From positions 110,368,854-110,432,853 of the forward strand of contig CM071571.1 of NCBI GenBank assembly GCA_036426205.1: 64,000 nt of DNA, read 5' to 3'. A model generated the notes under the pieces. That model worked only from the letters and a program-made list of their open reading frames with translations. It did not search any database and was not told the origin of the DNA. Positions within the stretch are counted from its first letter, which is position 1. Each line of letters begins with the position of its first letter. A program made the position numbers and the translations under genes. Origin of the DNA: Ascaphus truei (taxonomy: Eukaryota; Chordata; Amphibia; Anura; Ascaphidae). This document shows, piece by piece, positions 11,790-22,951 of this stretch.

Positions 11790-12780
11790 CACCCATCCAC
11801 CCCCCCACTCAGTCACCTACCCACCCAGTCCGTCACCCATCCACCCACCCAGTCAGTCACCTACCCACCCAGTCACCCATCCACCCAGTCAGTCATAGTA
11901 ACCCACCCAAGTGTCAGTCACCCACCAAAGTGTCAGTCACCCACCAAAGTGTCAGTCACCCACCAAAGTGTCAGTCACCCACCAAAGTGTCAGTCACCCA
12001 CCAAAGTGTCAGTCACCCACCCTGTCAGTCACCTACCCACCCACAGTCAGTCACCCATCCACCCACCCAGTCAGTCACCTACCCACCCAGTCAGTCACCC
12101 ATCCACCCAGTCAGTCATAATAACCCACCCAAGTGTCAGTCCCCCACCAAAGTGTCAGTCACCCACCCAGTCAGTCAGTTACCCACCCAGTCAGTCAGTC
12201 ACCCACCCAGTCAGTCAGTCACCCACCCAGTCAGTCAGTCACCCAGCCAGTCAGTCACCCAGCCAGTCAGTCAGTCACCCAGCCAGTCAGTCAGTCAGTC
12301 ACCTAGCCAGTCAGTCAGTCACCCAGCCAGTCAGTCAGTCACCCAGCCAGTCAGTCAGTCACCCAGCCAGTCAGTCAGTCACCCAGCCAGTCAGTCAGTC
12401 ACCCAGCCAGCCAGTCAGTCAGTCAGTCACCTAGCCAGTCAGTCACCCAGCCAGTCAGTCACCCAGTCAGTCAGTCACCCAGTCAGTCACCCAGTTAGTC
12501 ACCCAGTCAGTCAGACAATCGCCCCCCCCAGTCAACCACTCACCCAGTCAGTCAGTCACCCAGTCAGCCAGTCAGTCAGTCACCCACCCAGTCACCCACC
12601 TAGTCCCCCACCTACCCAGTCAGTCAGTCAACCACCCAGTCAGTCACCCAGTTAGTCACCCAGTCAGTCAGCCAGTCACCCACCCAGTCACCCACCTACC
12701 CAGTCAGTCAGTCACCCACTGAGTCACCCAGTCAGACAGTCAGTCAGTCACCCACACACCCCGTCACCCACACACCCCGT
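11790..12780. repeat. Minisatellite built on CAGTCAGTCACCCA-type units
   Basis: About 1 kb consists of tandem cagtcagtcaccca variants, with higher-order blocks. A block around 11,905-12,015 repeats caccaaagtgt and is partly repeated at about 12,140. Long Ser/Gln/Pro/His/Thr frames on the plus strand are a product of the repeat. Confidence 0.95.
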
Positions 12781-13084
12781 CACCCACACACCCCCTCACC
12801 CACACCCCCCCTCACCCACACACACACCCTCACCCACACACACACACCCCCTCACCCACACACCTCTCTCACCCACACACTCTTTCTCACCCACACACTC
12901 TCTCTCACCCACACACTCTCTCTCACCCACACACTCTCTCTCACGCACACACTCTCTCTCACCCACACACTCTCTCACCCACACACTCTCTCACCCACAC
13001 ACTCTCTCTCACCCACACACTCTCTCTCATCCACACACTCTCTCTCACATACACACTCTCTCTCACCCACACACTCTCTCTCAC
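12781..13084. repeat. Simple repeat, CACCCACACACTCTCTCT units
   Basis: This continues directly from the minisatellite as an 18-bp array (caccca cacactctctct variants). It stops abruptly at about 13,085, where the dispersed gcgagtagatttttt repeat follows. The open frames on the minus strand are artefacts of the array. Confidence 0.95.
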
Positions 13085-13989
13085 ACAGTGGGGCGGGGCT
13101 AAGGGGCGAGTAGATTTTTTTGGTTCGGCGAGTAGATTTTTGGGTGATTTGTCAAGCACTGATCATAGACATCAATGGAATTTCACATAACGTTCAACTC
13201 TCCACAGATGACAGTAAAATACTATATAACTAAATGATCTAGCAGCATAGATACGTCTAATACTGGGACTACTGTATATCACTGCTAAAGAAACTAAAAT
13301 CCAAAATAAAATGCTAGATTAAAACCAAACACTTTTCAAACTCTCCCTCCTGCTGTTACTAAGTGGCCATTGTAACATGGCAGCAAGCAACGGAAAACCA
13401 ACAAGTCTATTACTTGGTATAATTTACACTATAGCTTGCATTTTTAGATTTTGTTCTTTAATGATATATTAAATACACTAAATTATTACTTTACATGAAA
13501 ACATTCCGATTACAGGGTTGCCTACCTGTTTTTTTATAGGGGTGAATTTGATCAAGATGGAGCAATTTGCTCCAAAAAAATAGAGCAAATATTTGAATAT
13601 GCATCAATTTGCGCCAGCCAATATCTTAGAAGCAGAGTTTAATACTACCTGAGAATCTTTGTTACATCTCATTAAATTATGCATTGTCTTATTCCCTCCC
13701 CTAACTGGTCTCCTCCCCCCAAAAAACTACTTAACGTAAATTTTCTCTCAATTTTGGAAAATGTTCCATTAATTGATTTCCATTCAATTTTGACTTCAAT
13801 ACTTGATACCTTTTCGCTCAAATATCATTATGTACTGTAGCAAAAAAAAATTGCACCTTAAATATATACACTGCATGAAATAAAATTTCTTATAGACATT
13901 GCAGTATTCCTGAATAGATATGTACATCGTAACCATGTAATTCTAAGATGCGGCTAAGTAAACAACACTAACAACATGACTGTGCTGTG

Positions 13990-16050
13990 GAGGCTGCTGT
14001 CTCGTATAGTGGTCTCAATTTCTCTCACACTCCACGCACTCTGACCATCACCTCCTATCATTCACCACCACTCATTCACCTCACCCACTTCTACCTGTTC
14101 TACTCGATACTCACAGGACCTTTGTTCCATTGACCTCTCTGCTCTCGCATCTATCCTGAATGCTAACCTCTCTTCTCTCTCTCCTTCCTCTGAACCTAAC
14201 AATCTTGTCAACACTTACAGTACAATTCTATCCTATCCTCCCCTCTTGATCTATATGCTCCTTCTTGGCTCCTGCACACACCTTCCTCTAACCCAGGAGT
14301 GAGCAAACTTTTTACATGAAGCCCCCCTTTTCATCCGTGATATTAGTCGGTTCCCCCCTGCCTAATATAATCCAAATCACATTGCTTTTTTTTTATTAAC
14401 GGGTAAAACATTTTTAAAACAGTAAAACATCACAAATGTTTTTGGATTGTTTTTAAATAAATCAGCATAGTAGTATAAGATAATAAGTATAAGATTTTTT
14501 TCTCCCTCCCCCATCCCCTCCCTGATCCTCTCTCTCCCCCTCCTCATCTCCTCTCCACCCCCTCCTCCTCCTCCTCCTCATCATCTCCTTTGTTCCCCTC
14601 ATCTCATCTCCCCCTCCTCCTTCTCATGTCTCCCCCTCCTCTTCATCTCATCCCCTCCTCATCTCCTCTCCACCCCCTCCTAATCCTCCTCATCTCCTTT
14701 GTTCCCCTCATCTCATCTCCCCCTCCTCCTTCTCATGTCTCCCCCTCCTCTTCATCTCATCCCCTCCTCATCATCTCTCTCCCCCTCCTCCTCCTCTCTC
14801 TCCCCCTCCTCCTGCTCTCTCTCCCAATCCTTCTTCAGCTCTCCTCCTCCAGCTCTTTCCCCCTCTCCCCCTCCAGCTCTCTCCTCCTTCAGTTCTCTCC
14901 CCCTCCAGCATGCCTACCTGTGGAACAGGGTGTGATAGAGGTAGGCGGGTGGAGATGATGGTGATGGGCCACCAGAGTTAAGCAGAATAGCAGCTGACAG
15001 AGGAGTTAGGAGTGGCACGGAGGCAGAGCAAGACGGCCGGGGAGGAGCATGCTATAGCAGCATAGTCCCAGGAAGTAAGAAAGATTTCCATGTTGGACCG
15101 CTGGGGCGTGCTCCTCTTCGGCCGTCCTACTCTGCCACCGTGCAACTCCTAACTCCTCTGCTGGCTACGCCTCTGCTTAACACTGGCGGCCCGCCGCCGC
15201 CATCTCCCCCACCTCTCTCTATCAACACACTGCTACAGTCTGTGCCCTCTCCCCCCCTTCAAAATCTTCCACCCCACCCTGAGGCATGCCCCTTAGTTTG
15301 TGCACCCCTGCTCTAACCCATGGCCTTGGCTAAATTAACAAATATGCTTCCTTCGCACTTACACTCACTCCTCTGAACGTCTATGGAGGAAATCTCACAT
15401 TCATGCTGATTTTCCGCACTATACATTTCTTCTCTCCTGTTTTAATTCTGCTATCTCTAAGGCCAAACAACAGTACTTATCCTCCCTCATCAACACTCAC
15501 AAATCCAATCCACGCTATCTTTTCTCTGTATTTGACTCCCTCCTCCCAGTTACCATACTTCCTTCACTTCTCCTCAAGCTTTTGCCATAACTTTAAAGAT
15601 GGATGCTATCCTCAGTGAAATTCTTTCTGTCCCATCCCCTCCTCTCTGCTTCTACTTAAATCACCTTCTTCCACTCTTTACTCTTTTTCTCCTGTAACAG
15701 ATTTGGAAGTTTCTTAACTGATTTTCTCTTCTTCTACCACATACTCTCTCAATCCCATCCCCTCAGACCTTATCAAAACTCTTACTCCTGTCTTAATTCC
15801 CACACTCACTCATATCTTCAATTCCCCCCTATCCTCTGGCACTTCCCCTCTCCTTATTAAAGCATGCAGTGGTCACACCTATTTTCAAAAACATTCTAGA
15901 CCCTACAGTACATGCCTTTCTGACTAATGCCCTGTATCCATTCTGCCTTTTGCTTCCAAACTGCTAGAACATCTCGTTCTCTCCCGTATGAACAACTTTG
16001 TTAATTCCCATGCCCTCCTTGACCTCTCCAATCTGGCTTTCATTCAGCTG
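13990..16050 (+). pseudogene. Decayed L2/CR1-group LINE, split by a hAT-type MITE
   Basis: Two pieces (about 13,990-14,293 and 15,311-16,050) carry scattered peptide matches to LINE ORF2 between endonuclease and reverse transcriptase. They include KAKQQYLSSLINTHKSNPRY and LLKHAVVTPIFKNILDPT, then a degraded stretch resembling SLLPFASKLLE. Many stops and frameshifts show it is dead. Its two halves are separated by the 1017-bp element at 14,294-15,310, whose target duplication (ctctaacc) lies in the LINE sequence. Confidence 0.65.
14294..15310. mobile_element. hAT-type MITE with 8-bp target duplication
   Basis: The ends are CAGGAGTGAGCAAACT at the left and the near-inverse AGTTTGTGCACCCCTG at the right, a hAT-like terminus. 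Flanks at 14,286-14,293 and 15,311-15,318 are both ctctaacc, the 8-bp duplication typical of hAT. The interior has a long CT-rich tract (about 14,500-14,905) and an inverted repeat at about 14,978-15,182. No transposase is encoded; the Ser/Pro/Leu frames come from the CT tract. Confidence 0.85.
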
Positions 16051-16649
16051 ACTAAATATATATATATATATATAAAACACGTAGAGACAGAATAGCTTGC
16101 CTGGGCGCACCTGAAACTGAACAAAATATTCACAAAGCAGAAAAATTCAGGTAATCACAGGACTTGAAAAAAATAGTAATTTATTTAATCAGCGTTTCAA
16201 TTTATAAATAAGCCTTTCTCAAGACAACAAATACACGTGACTGAGGTGTTATAAATTCCCCCTGTGAACACCCACAAACTTTAGAAAAAAAGCGTGCCAG
16301 ATGCAGTGCTGTCACGCAGCTGCCTTGTTGCTGGGCAACACAGCCCACCACAAAGAGCATTACAGTACAATTGAAGTAAACAAAGCAGTGAGATGGTATC
16401 TATATATAGATCCTACTAAGAGCAGGGACATAAACATAGAAGTGAGACCAAACTGTTTGTTAAAATGTGTCCAAATATATCAAAAGCAGTCCAAATGTGT
16501 CCAAACAGGTACTTTAGGAGTAAATGGTACTGTACGTAATCTAGTCAGGAGATACAAAGTTCATTACTAGGGATCAACTACTGATACATTTACACTGAAC
16601 AGAGCTGGAATCAGAGTTATATAAACAGAACTGTATCATCTTATCTAAC

Positions 16650-17199
16650 AGGGTTGTTTTTTATATATTTAAAACCAGAGACATAACATAAAACACAGAC
16701 AAAGCTCAGTGCACATCCAGAAAAACTTATATACGGTACAGTGCCTAAATATACATGTATAAATAACTAATAAATAAAATGGTCTTTTAGTTTAACATTT
16801 TGGCCAAATTGTTGTAAGCCCCTGAGCCAACTGCACGGCAGACCATACCTCAAGGGTCCCTACACTAAAATAGATTCTTAATAACCTGTGCATTGCCAGG
16901 AAGAATGATTTATAATAAATCTGTCAATATTAGTTGCAAAAGTTCTAAGTCTGATTGAAGCTTTTATTAACCTGTACATTACCAGGAAAAGCACTCTGTA
17001 ATAGATTTGTCACAATCATACTGTAAGCAGGCAAGTTCCCCTGAGAGTGGGAGATGCCATGGAGTGAGCTTTTAACCATTTAAATGTGGGAGGGAGTGAG
17101 CTTCAATTAGATAGGAGGTTGCCACCCTCCAATCAGATAAGACCAGCTGAAAAAGAATTATAAAACATACAGAACACCTACAAGCTCATATTGAACCCC
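16650..17199. repeat. Dispersed repeat R, copy 1
   Basis: A repeat unit of about 0.6 kb runs from near aaaccagagacataacat to attgaacccc. It contains tttagtttaacattttggcc and caagggtccctacac. At least six further copies or fragments lie between 20.1 and 23.85 kb in both orientations. The segment 16,688-17,199 appears identical, with no net indel, to 21,233-21,744, an offset of exactly 4545. A diverged relative is the palindrome at 59,333-59,890. Confidence 0.85.
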
Positions 17200-17204
17200 T
17201 CCAC

Positions 17205-17450
17205 GTGAACAAAACAAAATGGCAGTGGTCTGGACATATCGCATAGAAATTACCATCGTTGGACAAAAGTGGCATCAACTGTATTCAAGTGAATAACAAA
17301 AGACCAAGACGATAAATAGCATGGAGGGGTATTTAGGAAATTTGTTGGGAGCAACATGGAGGAAAATGGCTACCACAACTCTACCTGGAAGATCATACAT
17401 CGACAAGGCTTGGAGGGTAAAGGATGATTGTGTGTACTGTATGTTATAAG
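17205..17450 (+). pseudogene. RTE-type LINE 3' fragment
   Basis: This short piece is homologous to the fragment at 26,560-27,090. It carries the conserved end of RTE ORF2 (W-x-GH-like region, then a segment like FRKFVGATWRKMA) and a short 3' tail. It is truncated at the left by the junction with repeat R copy 1 and forms the outer edge of the left arm. Confidence 0.65.
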
Positions 17451-18432
17451 TATATAAATTTTATATGTGTATATTTTGTCTTTAATTTGTCTCTCTGCAT
17501 ACTGTGTGGCTCTTGTGACCTTCCCTGCAATATATATCTTGCATAATTATTGAATAGCACGGGAATACCTAATTTGTAAATTTGCATTACTTGCATATAA
17601 GTGTGCATAACGCACAGAACCAATTAAACTGAAAATGCCATTTTCACGGGTTTGGACATCCGGGAACTGTATAATGAATGTCTAGAGGCATTTCTGTGCA
17701 TTTGGTCCTTAATGAATAAGGGCCTAAGGGCTCTTTCGAGATTAGGGCCAATTGTACACATGATCACCCTTTCTCCCGCTCCCCTCCCCTTTCCCCCCTC
17801 CCCCATTGCCTTGAGTGGGAGGGGTTTGCGAAACTGCCGCTTCAGGGGATATTGAATAAGCCCATAGTAGTGATAAAGACTAAGTTTTACAAGCTTATTA
17901 CAGTACAGAAATGGATTGGTATAACCACACTGTACAGGCACTCGTCCTCTAAACCTATTGAATTTATTGCAACTATGATTTGGTTTTGAAAACGGGTTCA
18001 GTGGAAACCCAAACTATGAAAACAATAAATACATTCTGAATAGCATATTTCCGGTACATTATTTCATTAGCCCTCAGAGTGCACTGGGATGTTGCACCCT
18101 GGGGTCCCCAGGATGTAGTAGCTTGTCTCCAAAAAAATGCTGTTTTTAGGGTGCACGGTCCTGCGCTCCTATGAAACTCAGTAAGCGATTGCACTGATGA
18201 AGGACACAAGGGGGGGGACTCCTTCCGCTCCATCATCGGATTGACAGAGCGAGAGCCGCAGGGGCCGTGGCACATCTGGCCCCCGCTGCCTCTCCGGCAC
18301 TCAAAGGGGTTAACTCAATAGTACATAAATAAAGGTCATGTCTTTCCTTTCAGTTTTCTGTCCTTTATCCAGTGTTATGATGCTTGTCAATATTGACACA
18401 TGAATATATGTGTGATATATATATATATGGTT

Positions 18433-19411
18433 AAATGAGAAGCAGATCGGAGAAGAGGTTAGCGAAGAAGAATGGTTGGCTATTGTAACAGCAGCAGCTA
18501 AGAGCTCGATATGCACTACTTTAAAAGAGAACGCATATAAAGTCCTATAGGTGGTATCTCACTCCACAGAAAATTAGCGAAGGTTTGGACTAGGATGCTC
18601 CCCTGTGCCCAAGACCAATGTGGAGCATCGGCAAACCTGGTTACACATCTTGTGGTCTTGTCCTTGGATAGTCCCATTATGGGCACAAATTAGACATGGC
18701 TTCAGAGGATTTTTGACCTCACTATTCCTCCGGATCCATGGCTGTTCCTTTTGAAAAGACCTTGGCCGGGCCTTTCCAAAACAGGTAATAAACTGATTAT
18801 TCATTTAGCAACAGCACAGGTGCGAGAGATCACGGCACTGTGGAAACAAGCAGAGATTCCAAATATCCCCAAGATTAGGAATAGAATGTGGGTATATTTG
18901 CCAGCTGGAAAAAATTAACGAGTTTAGTTAATGACAATGGCACCAAATTTATAAAAGTCTGGACGCCATGGTTAGCCCAACAGACATCCCAGGCGTAGAG
19001 AGAACCACAATCTGGCAATGATAGAGATACAGGCGTTCTCGTTTGAGATCTGGGTAAGAATGAGGTAAGAATGAGCTATAGGTCACCTTTTAATAAGACT
19101 AGCCAGGCCTTCAGGAGGGTGAAATAAGAAATATAAGAATTAATAGAAAATAATAAGGACGTTTAGTCCACCACACAAAAGTTGAAGAGTTCACAAAGGA
19201 ATAATAGTAAAATAACAAAAGCAGAGATCTCACACCTGTTATCCACCTTCCCCGCTCTCTTTTTTTTTGTCTTTTATTTTTTTGTTGTTTACAAACAGAT
19301 AACATGTTACAATTTTGATAAGATATTTTATTCCACGTTTGACATTTCTGAATATGCAATGTTTTTTTGATATGGAAAAATTCAATAAAATTGAAGTTGA
19401 AAAAAAAAAAA
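18433..19411 (+). pseudogene. L1-type LINE 3' end fragment
   Basis: The fragment encodes, with frameshifts, EEVSEEEWLAIVTAAAKSSI, a WYLTP-like segment and a C-x3-C...H...C knuckle (in the right arm: CPRQCGASANLLHILWSCP), typical of the C-terminus of L1 ORF2. It ends with an AATAAA-like signal and a poly-A stretch at about 19,400. It is non-functional. Confidence 0.8.
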
Positions 19412-21002
19412 TAAAATATATGTGTGAATATCCACTTGTTCTGCAACGTATATGTATGGTTTGGGATTCCCTGACACTATTGATAAACCTCTGGTCCATG
19501 GTTTTCTTTACTAACGATGTGTTAAATTTATAGCATTCGTTTTGAGCACCATCAATAGTACAGTGAGGGAAGCTGTTTAAGAATCCTTTATGGGCTAGAA
19601 AAAGAACATGAGCTGTATGAATCTGACAGAAGTATCAAGCTTCATGTTTAAATTATGTAATAAGTGTGTAGTCAAGCTTTCTATAAAGCATCAGCAGATA
19701 AATATGTTGTTAGTCCTGTTGATGGCATCACTTCAAGCATTAAGAGGCATAATTAAAAGCTACACAGATAATTATCTTAGTCAATCAATACTTTGCTATT
19801 AGTTTTTCCCTTTCTGCCAGGAAATTGAAGATATTTTTTTTATTGCATACAGTATATATCGTTGATGTGGAAACTTGCACTGTTGTGCTAAAGTGCACCT
19901 TTTATTCTGATTTCTGTGAGTGGGAATTTGTCATTTTCACATTATTACCCTATCACATTTTTACTGCACTGTGGAGCGTGCGCTTCTCACTTTTTTCTTT
20001 TATATCTCACCTGGACTACAGTAATCCACTACGTTATTGTTATTGTATTCTATAGTGATTGCGTATTTATTATTATTGTATATGATCTAATAAATAAAAA
20101 AAACAGAACACCTACAAGCTCATATTGAACCCCCAAATACCCACAACATATATATAATATAAGATATAAGTTTCACAGAGGAGTGCTACTGAGCATGGCA
20201 ATATATAATAAAACCAGAGACCATAACATAAACACAGACAAAGCTCAGTGCACATCCAGAAAAATAACTATACAGTACAGTGCCTAAATATACATGACAA
20301 ATAACTAATAAATAAATGGTCTTTTAGTTAAATTTTGGCCAAATTGTTGAAGCCTTAAGCCAACTGCATGGCAGACACGTTTCAAGGGTCCCTACACGAA
20401 TATAGATTCTTAATAACCTGTGCATTGCCAGGAAGAATGATTTATAATAAATCTGCAAAATGAGTTGCAAAGTTTAAGTCTGATGAAGCTTTTATTACCT
20501 GTACATTACCAGGAAAAAGCACTCGTATTAGATTTGCACAATCACACCGCAAGCAGGCAAGTTCCCCTGAGAGTGGGAGAGCTATTGGAGTGAGCTTTTA
20601 ACCATTTAAATGTGGGAGGGGTGAGGAGCTTCAATTAGGTAGGAGGTTGCCACCCTCCAATCAGCTAAGACTAGCTGAACAAGAAATTTAAACAACACGA
20701 AACACCTACAAGCTCATATTGAACCCCCAAAATACCCACAACATATTATAAGCATATAAGTGTTCACAGAGGAGTGTACTGAGCATGGCAATATAATATT
20801 TAAAAACCGAGACTTAAGATAATTAAACCAAGACAAAAAGCTCAGAGCACATCCATAAAAACTTATATATGGTACAGTGCCTAAATATAATGTTAAATAA
20901 ACTAATAAATAAAATGGTCTTTTAGTTTAACATTTTGGCCAAATTGTTGTAAGCCCTTGAGCCAACTGCACGGCAGACCACGTTTCAAGGGTCCCTACAC
21001 TA

Positions 21003-22951
21003 ATATAGATTCTTAATAACCTGTGCATTGCAGGGAGATGATTTATATATGGTACATAAATTAGTTAGATTTATACATGTATATTTAGGCACTTACCGTA
21101 TATAAGTTTTTCTGGATGTGCACTGAGCTTTGTCTGTGTTTATGTTAGTAGTCTCTGGTTTTATATATATATGCCATGTCAGTAGCACTCCTCTGTGAAA
21201 CTTTATGCTTATATATATGTTGTGGGTATTTGATAAAACACAGACAAAGCTCAGTGCACATCCAGAAAAACTTATATACGGTACAGTGCCTAAATATACA
21301 TGTATAAATAACTAATAAATAAAATGGTCTTTTAGTTTAACATTTTGGCCAAATTGTTGTAAGCCCCTGAGCCAACTGCACGGCAGACCATACCTCAAGG
21401 GTCCCTACACTAAAATAGATTCTTAATAACCTGTGCATTGCCAGGAAGAATGATTTATAATAAATCTGTCAATATTAGTTGCAAAAGTTCTAAGTCTGAT
21501 TGAAGCTTTTATTAACCTGTACATTACCAGGAAAAGCACTCTGTAATAGATTTGTCACAATCATACTGTAAGCAGGCAAGTTCCCCTGAGAGTGGGAGAT
21601 GCCATGGAGTGAGCTTTTAACCATTTAAATGTGGGAGGGAGTGAGCTTCAATTAGATAGGAGGTTGCCACCCTCCAATCAGATAAGACCAGCTGAAAAAG
21701 AATTATAAAACATACAGAACACCTACAAGCTCATATTGAACCCCCAAAATACCCACAACATATATATAAGCATATAAGTTTCACAGAGGAGTGCTACTGA
21801 GCATGGCAATATATATATATAAAACCAGAGACATAACATAAAACACAGACAAAGCTCAGTGCACATCCAGAAAAACTTATATACGGTACAGTGCCTAAAT
21901 ATACATGTATAAATAACTAATATTTACTGTACCATATATAAATCATTTTCAGGGAAATAGGTAATAAAGCCGGGAGGAATCGACAGTTGGAAGTTGGGAA
22001 GACCTTAGACTTGCCTCTCCCTCCTGACTGCTGTAGCCTTTATATCCTCTGTCCCTTCTTCTAGCTGGCATCTAGTCGTGTTCCTTCTCTGATGCCTTCG
22101 CGCACGGACCGCCCGTGGCTTTTCTCTGGGTGCCCCCTGGCTTCAGTCCCTGCTCTTTTCTTGACGGTCCGTGCGCCTCTTACTAGGCGATTTACCTTCT
22201 TCTTGCCCCTCACCGGTCCTCTTACTCCTGCGCTCCTTTTGGTCTGCGTTTTTGCCTCGGCCTTTGTTTTTGGCTACCCTGTCATACTTACTCCGCCAGC
22301 TTTGCCGCCACCTATTCAGCATTCTTTCCGTTCTTTATTATCACTTAGGCGCTCGGACTCGGCAGGGTCGGACCCTTCGTTCACCGAACTCCCCTGCTTG
22401 ACATTGTATCCGGAGCTCTTCTCTTTTTGGCTGCTACCCCCCTTCTGGCATCCACCGCTCTGCTAGTGCTCGTGACCATTTGGTGTTATCTTGGCCGGTT
22501 GTGCGGTTTGCTGCACCTCAAACCCGTTTCCTGTAGAAAAGCCTTCTGGCTCTTTGTATTAACCGATTTGCTATTCCATTACCTGAACCTTCGACGGTTT
22601 CGCTCGTCGTTGCCAGTGCACTCGGGGCTGATCCTCAAGCCCTTTTGGGCTAGATAGCGCGTTGAGGCTTTCCTGTGTATTATCTATCTCTACATACTTT
22701 CTCGTACCCAACGGTTAGAACGGGTTCGCGGAGTCCTATAAGAACGGGGTTAGCGTTTTTGGCCTCTCAACCTGGAGTCGAGGGGCTTTTGCGTGGTAAT
22801 GCATGCGGTGTGCTCGTCAGCCGTTAGGATCCAAAGGTACTTGGACTGGCTGGGGCGGTCTTCGGACGAGGGATCGGAGAGAGGGGGGTGGGAAATATTT
22901 GCATGTCGTTATGGAGAGTGGGAGCGTAGTTTTGCTTTGTTTTTCTATTTA
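21003..22951. other. Spacer of inverted duplication, repeat R pieces plus GC-rich insert
   Basis: This spacer holds an inverted R fragment (about 21,040-21,232), the exact R copy (21,233-21,744), the start of another R copy (to about 21,920) and a GC-richer block at about 21,945-22,950. Two open frames of 124 and 76 codons on the plus strand of that block are hydrophobic and Pro/Leu/Ser-rich and match nothing I know. I do not call them genes. The block could be part of an LTR or DIRS-type element, but no diagnostic motif is visible. Confidence 0.55.

Larger units (their letters stand above)
17205..21002. repeat. Left arm of large inverted duplication
   Basis: This arm is about 3.8 kb and matches the reverse complement of about 22,952-26,803. 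In order it holds an RTE 3' fragment (17,205-17,450), unique-looking sequence, an L1 3' fragment (18,433-19,411), a gtgcgcttctcac repeat (about 19,970) and two copies of repeat R (about 20,100-20,700 and 20,700-21,002). The two arms differ mainly by 1-3 bp indels, many in homopolymers. Confidence 0.88.

Noticed and set aside
11724..12655. Long Ser/Gln/Pro/His-rich open frames on the plus strand
   Set aside because: They are translations of the cagtcagtcaccca minisatellite in several frames, with no start context or splice logic.
22092..22657. Hydrophobic 124- and 76-codon frames as membrane protein genes
   Set aside because: No family match, overlapping frames, and location at the centre of a suspect inverted duplication.
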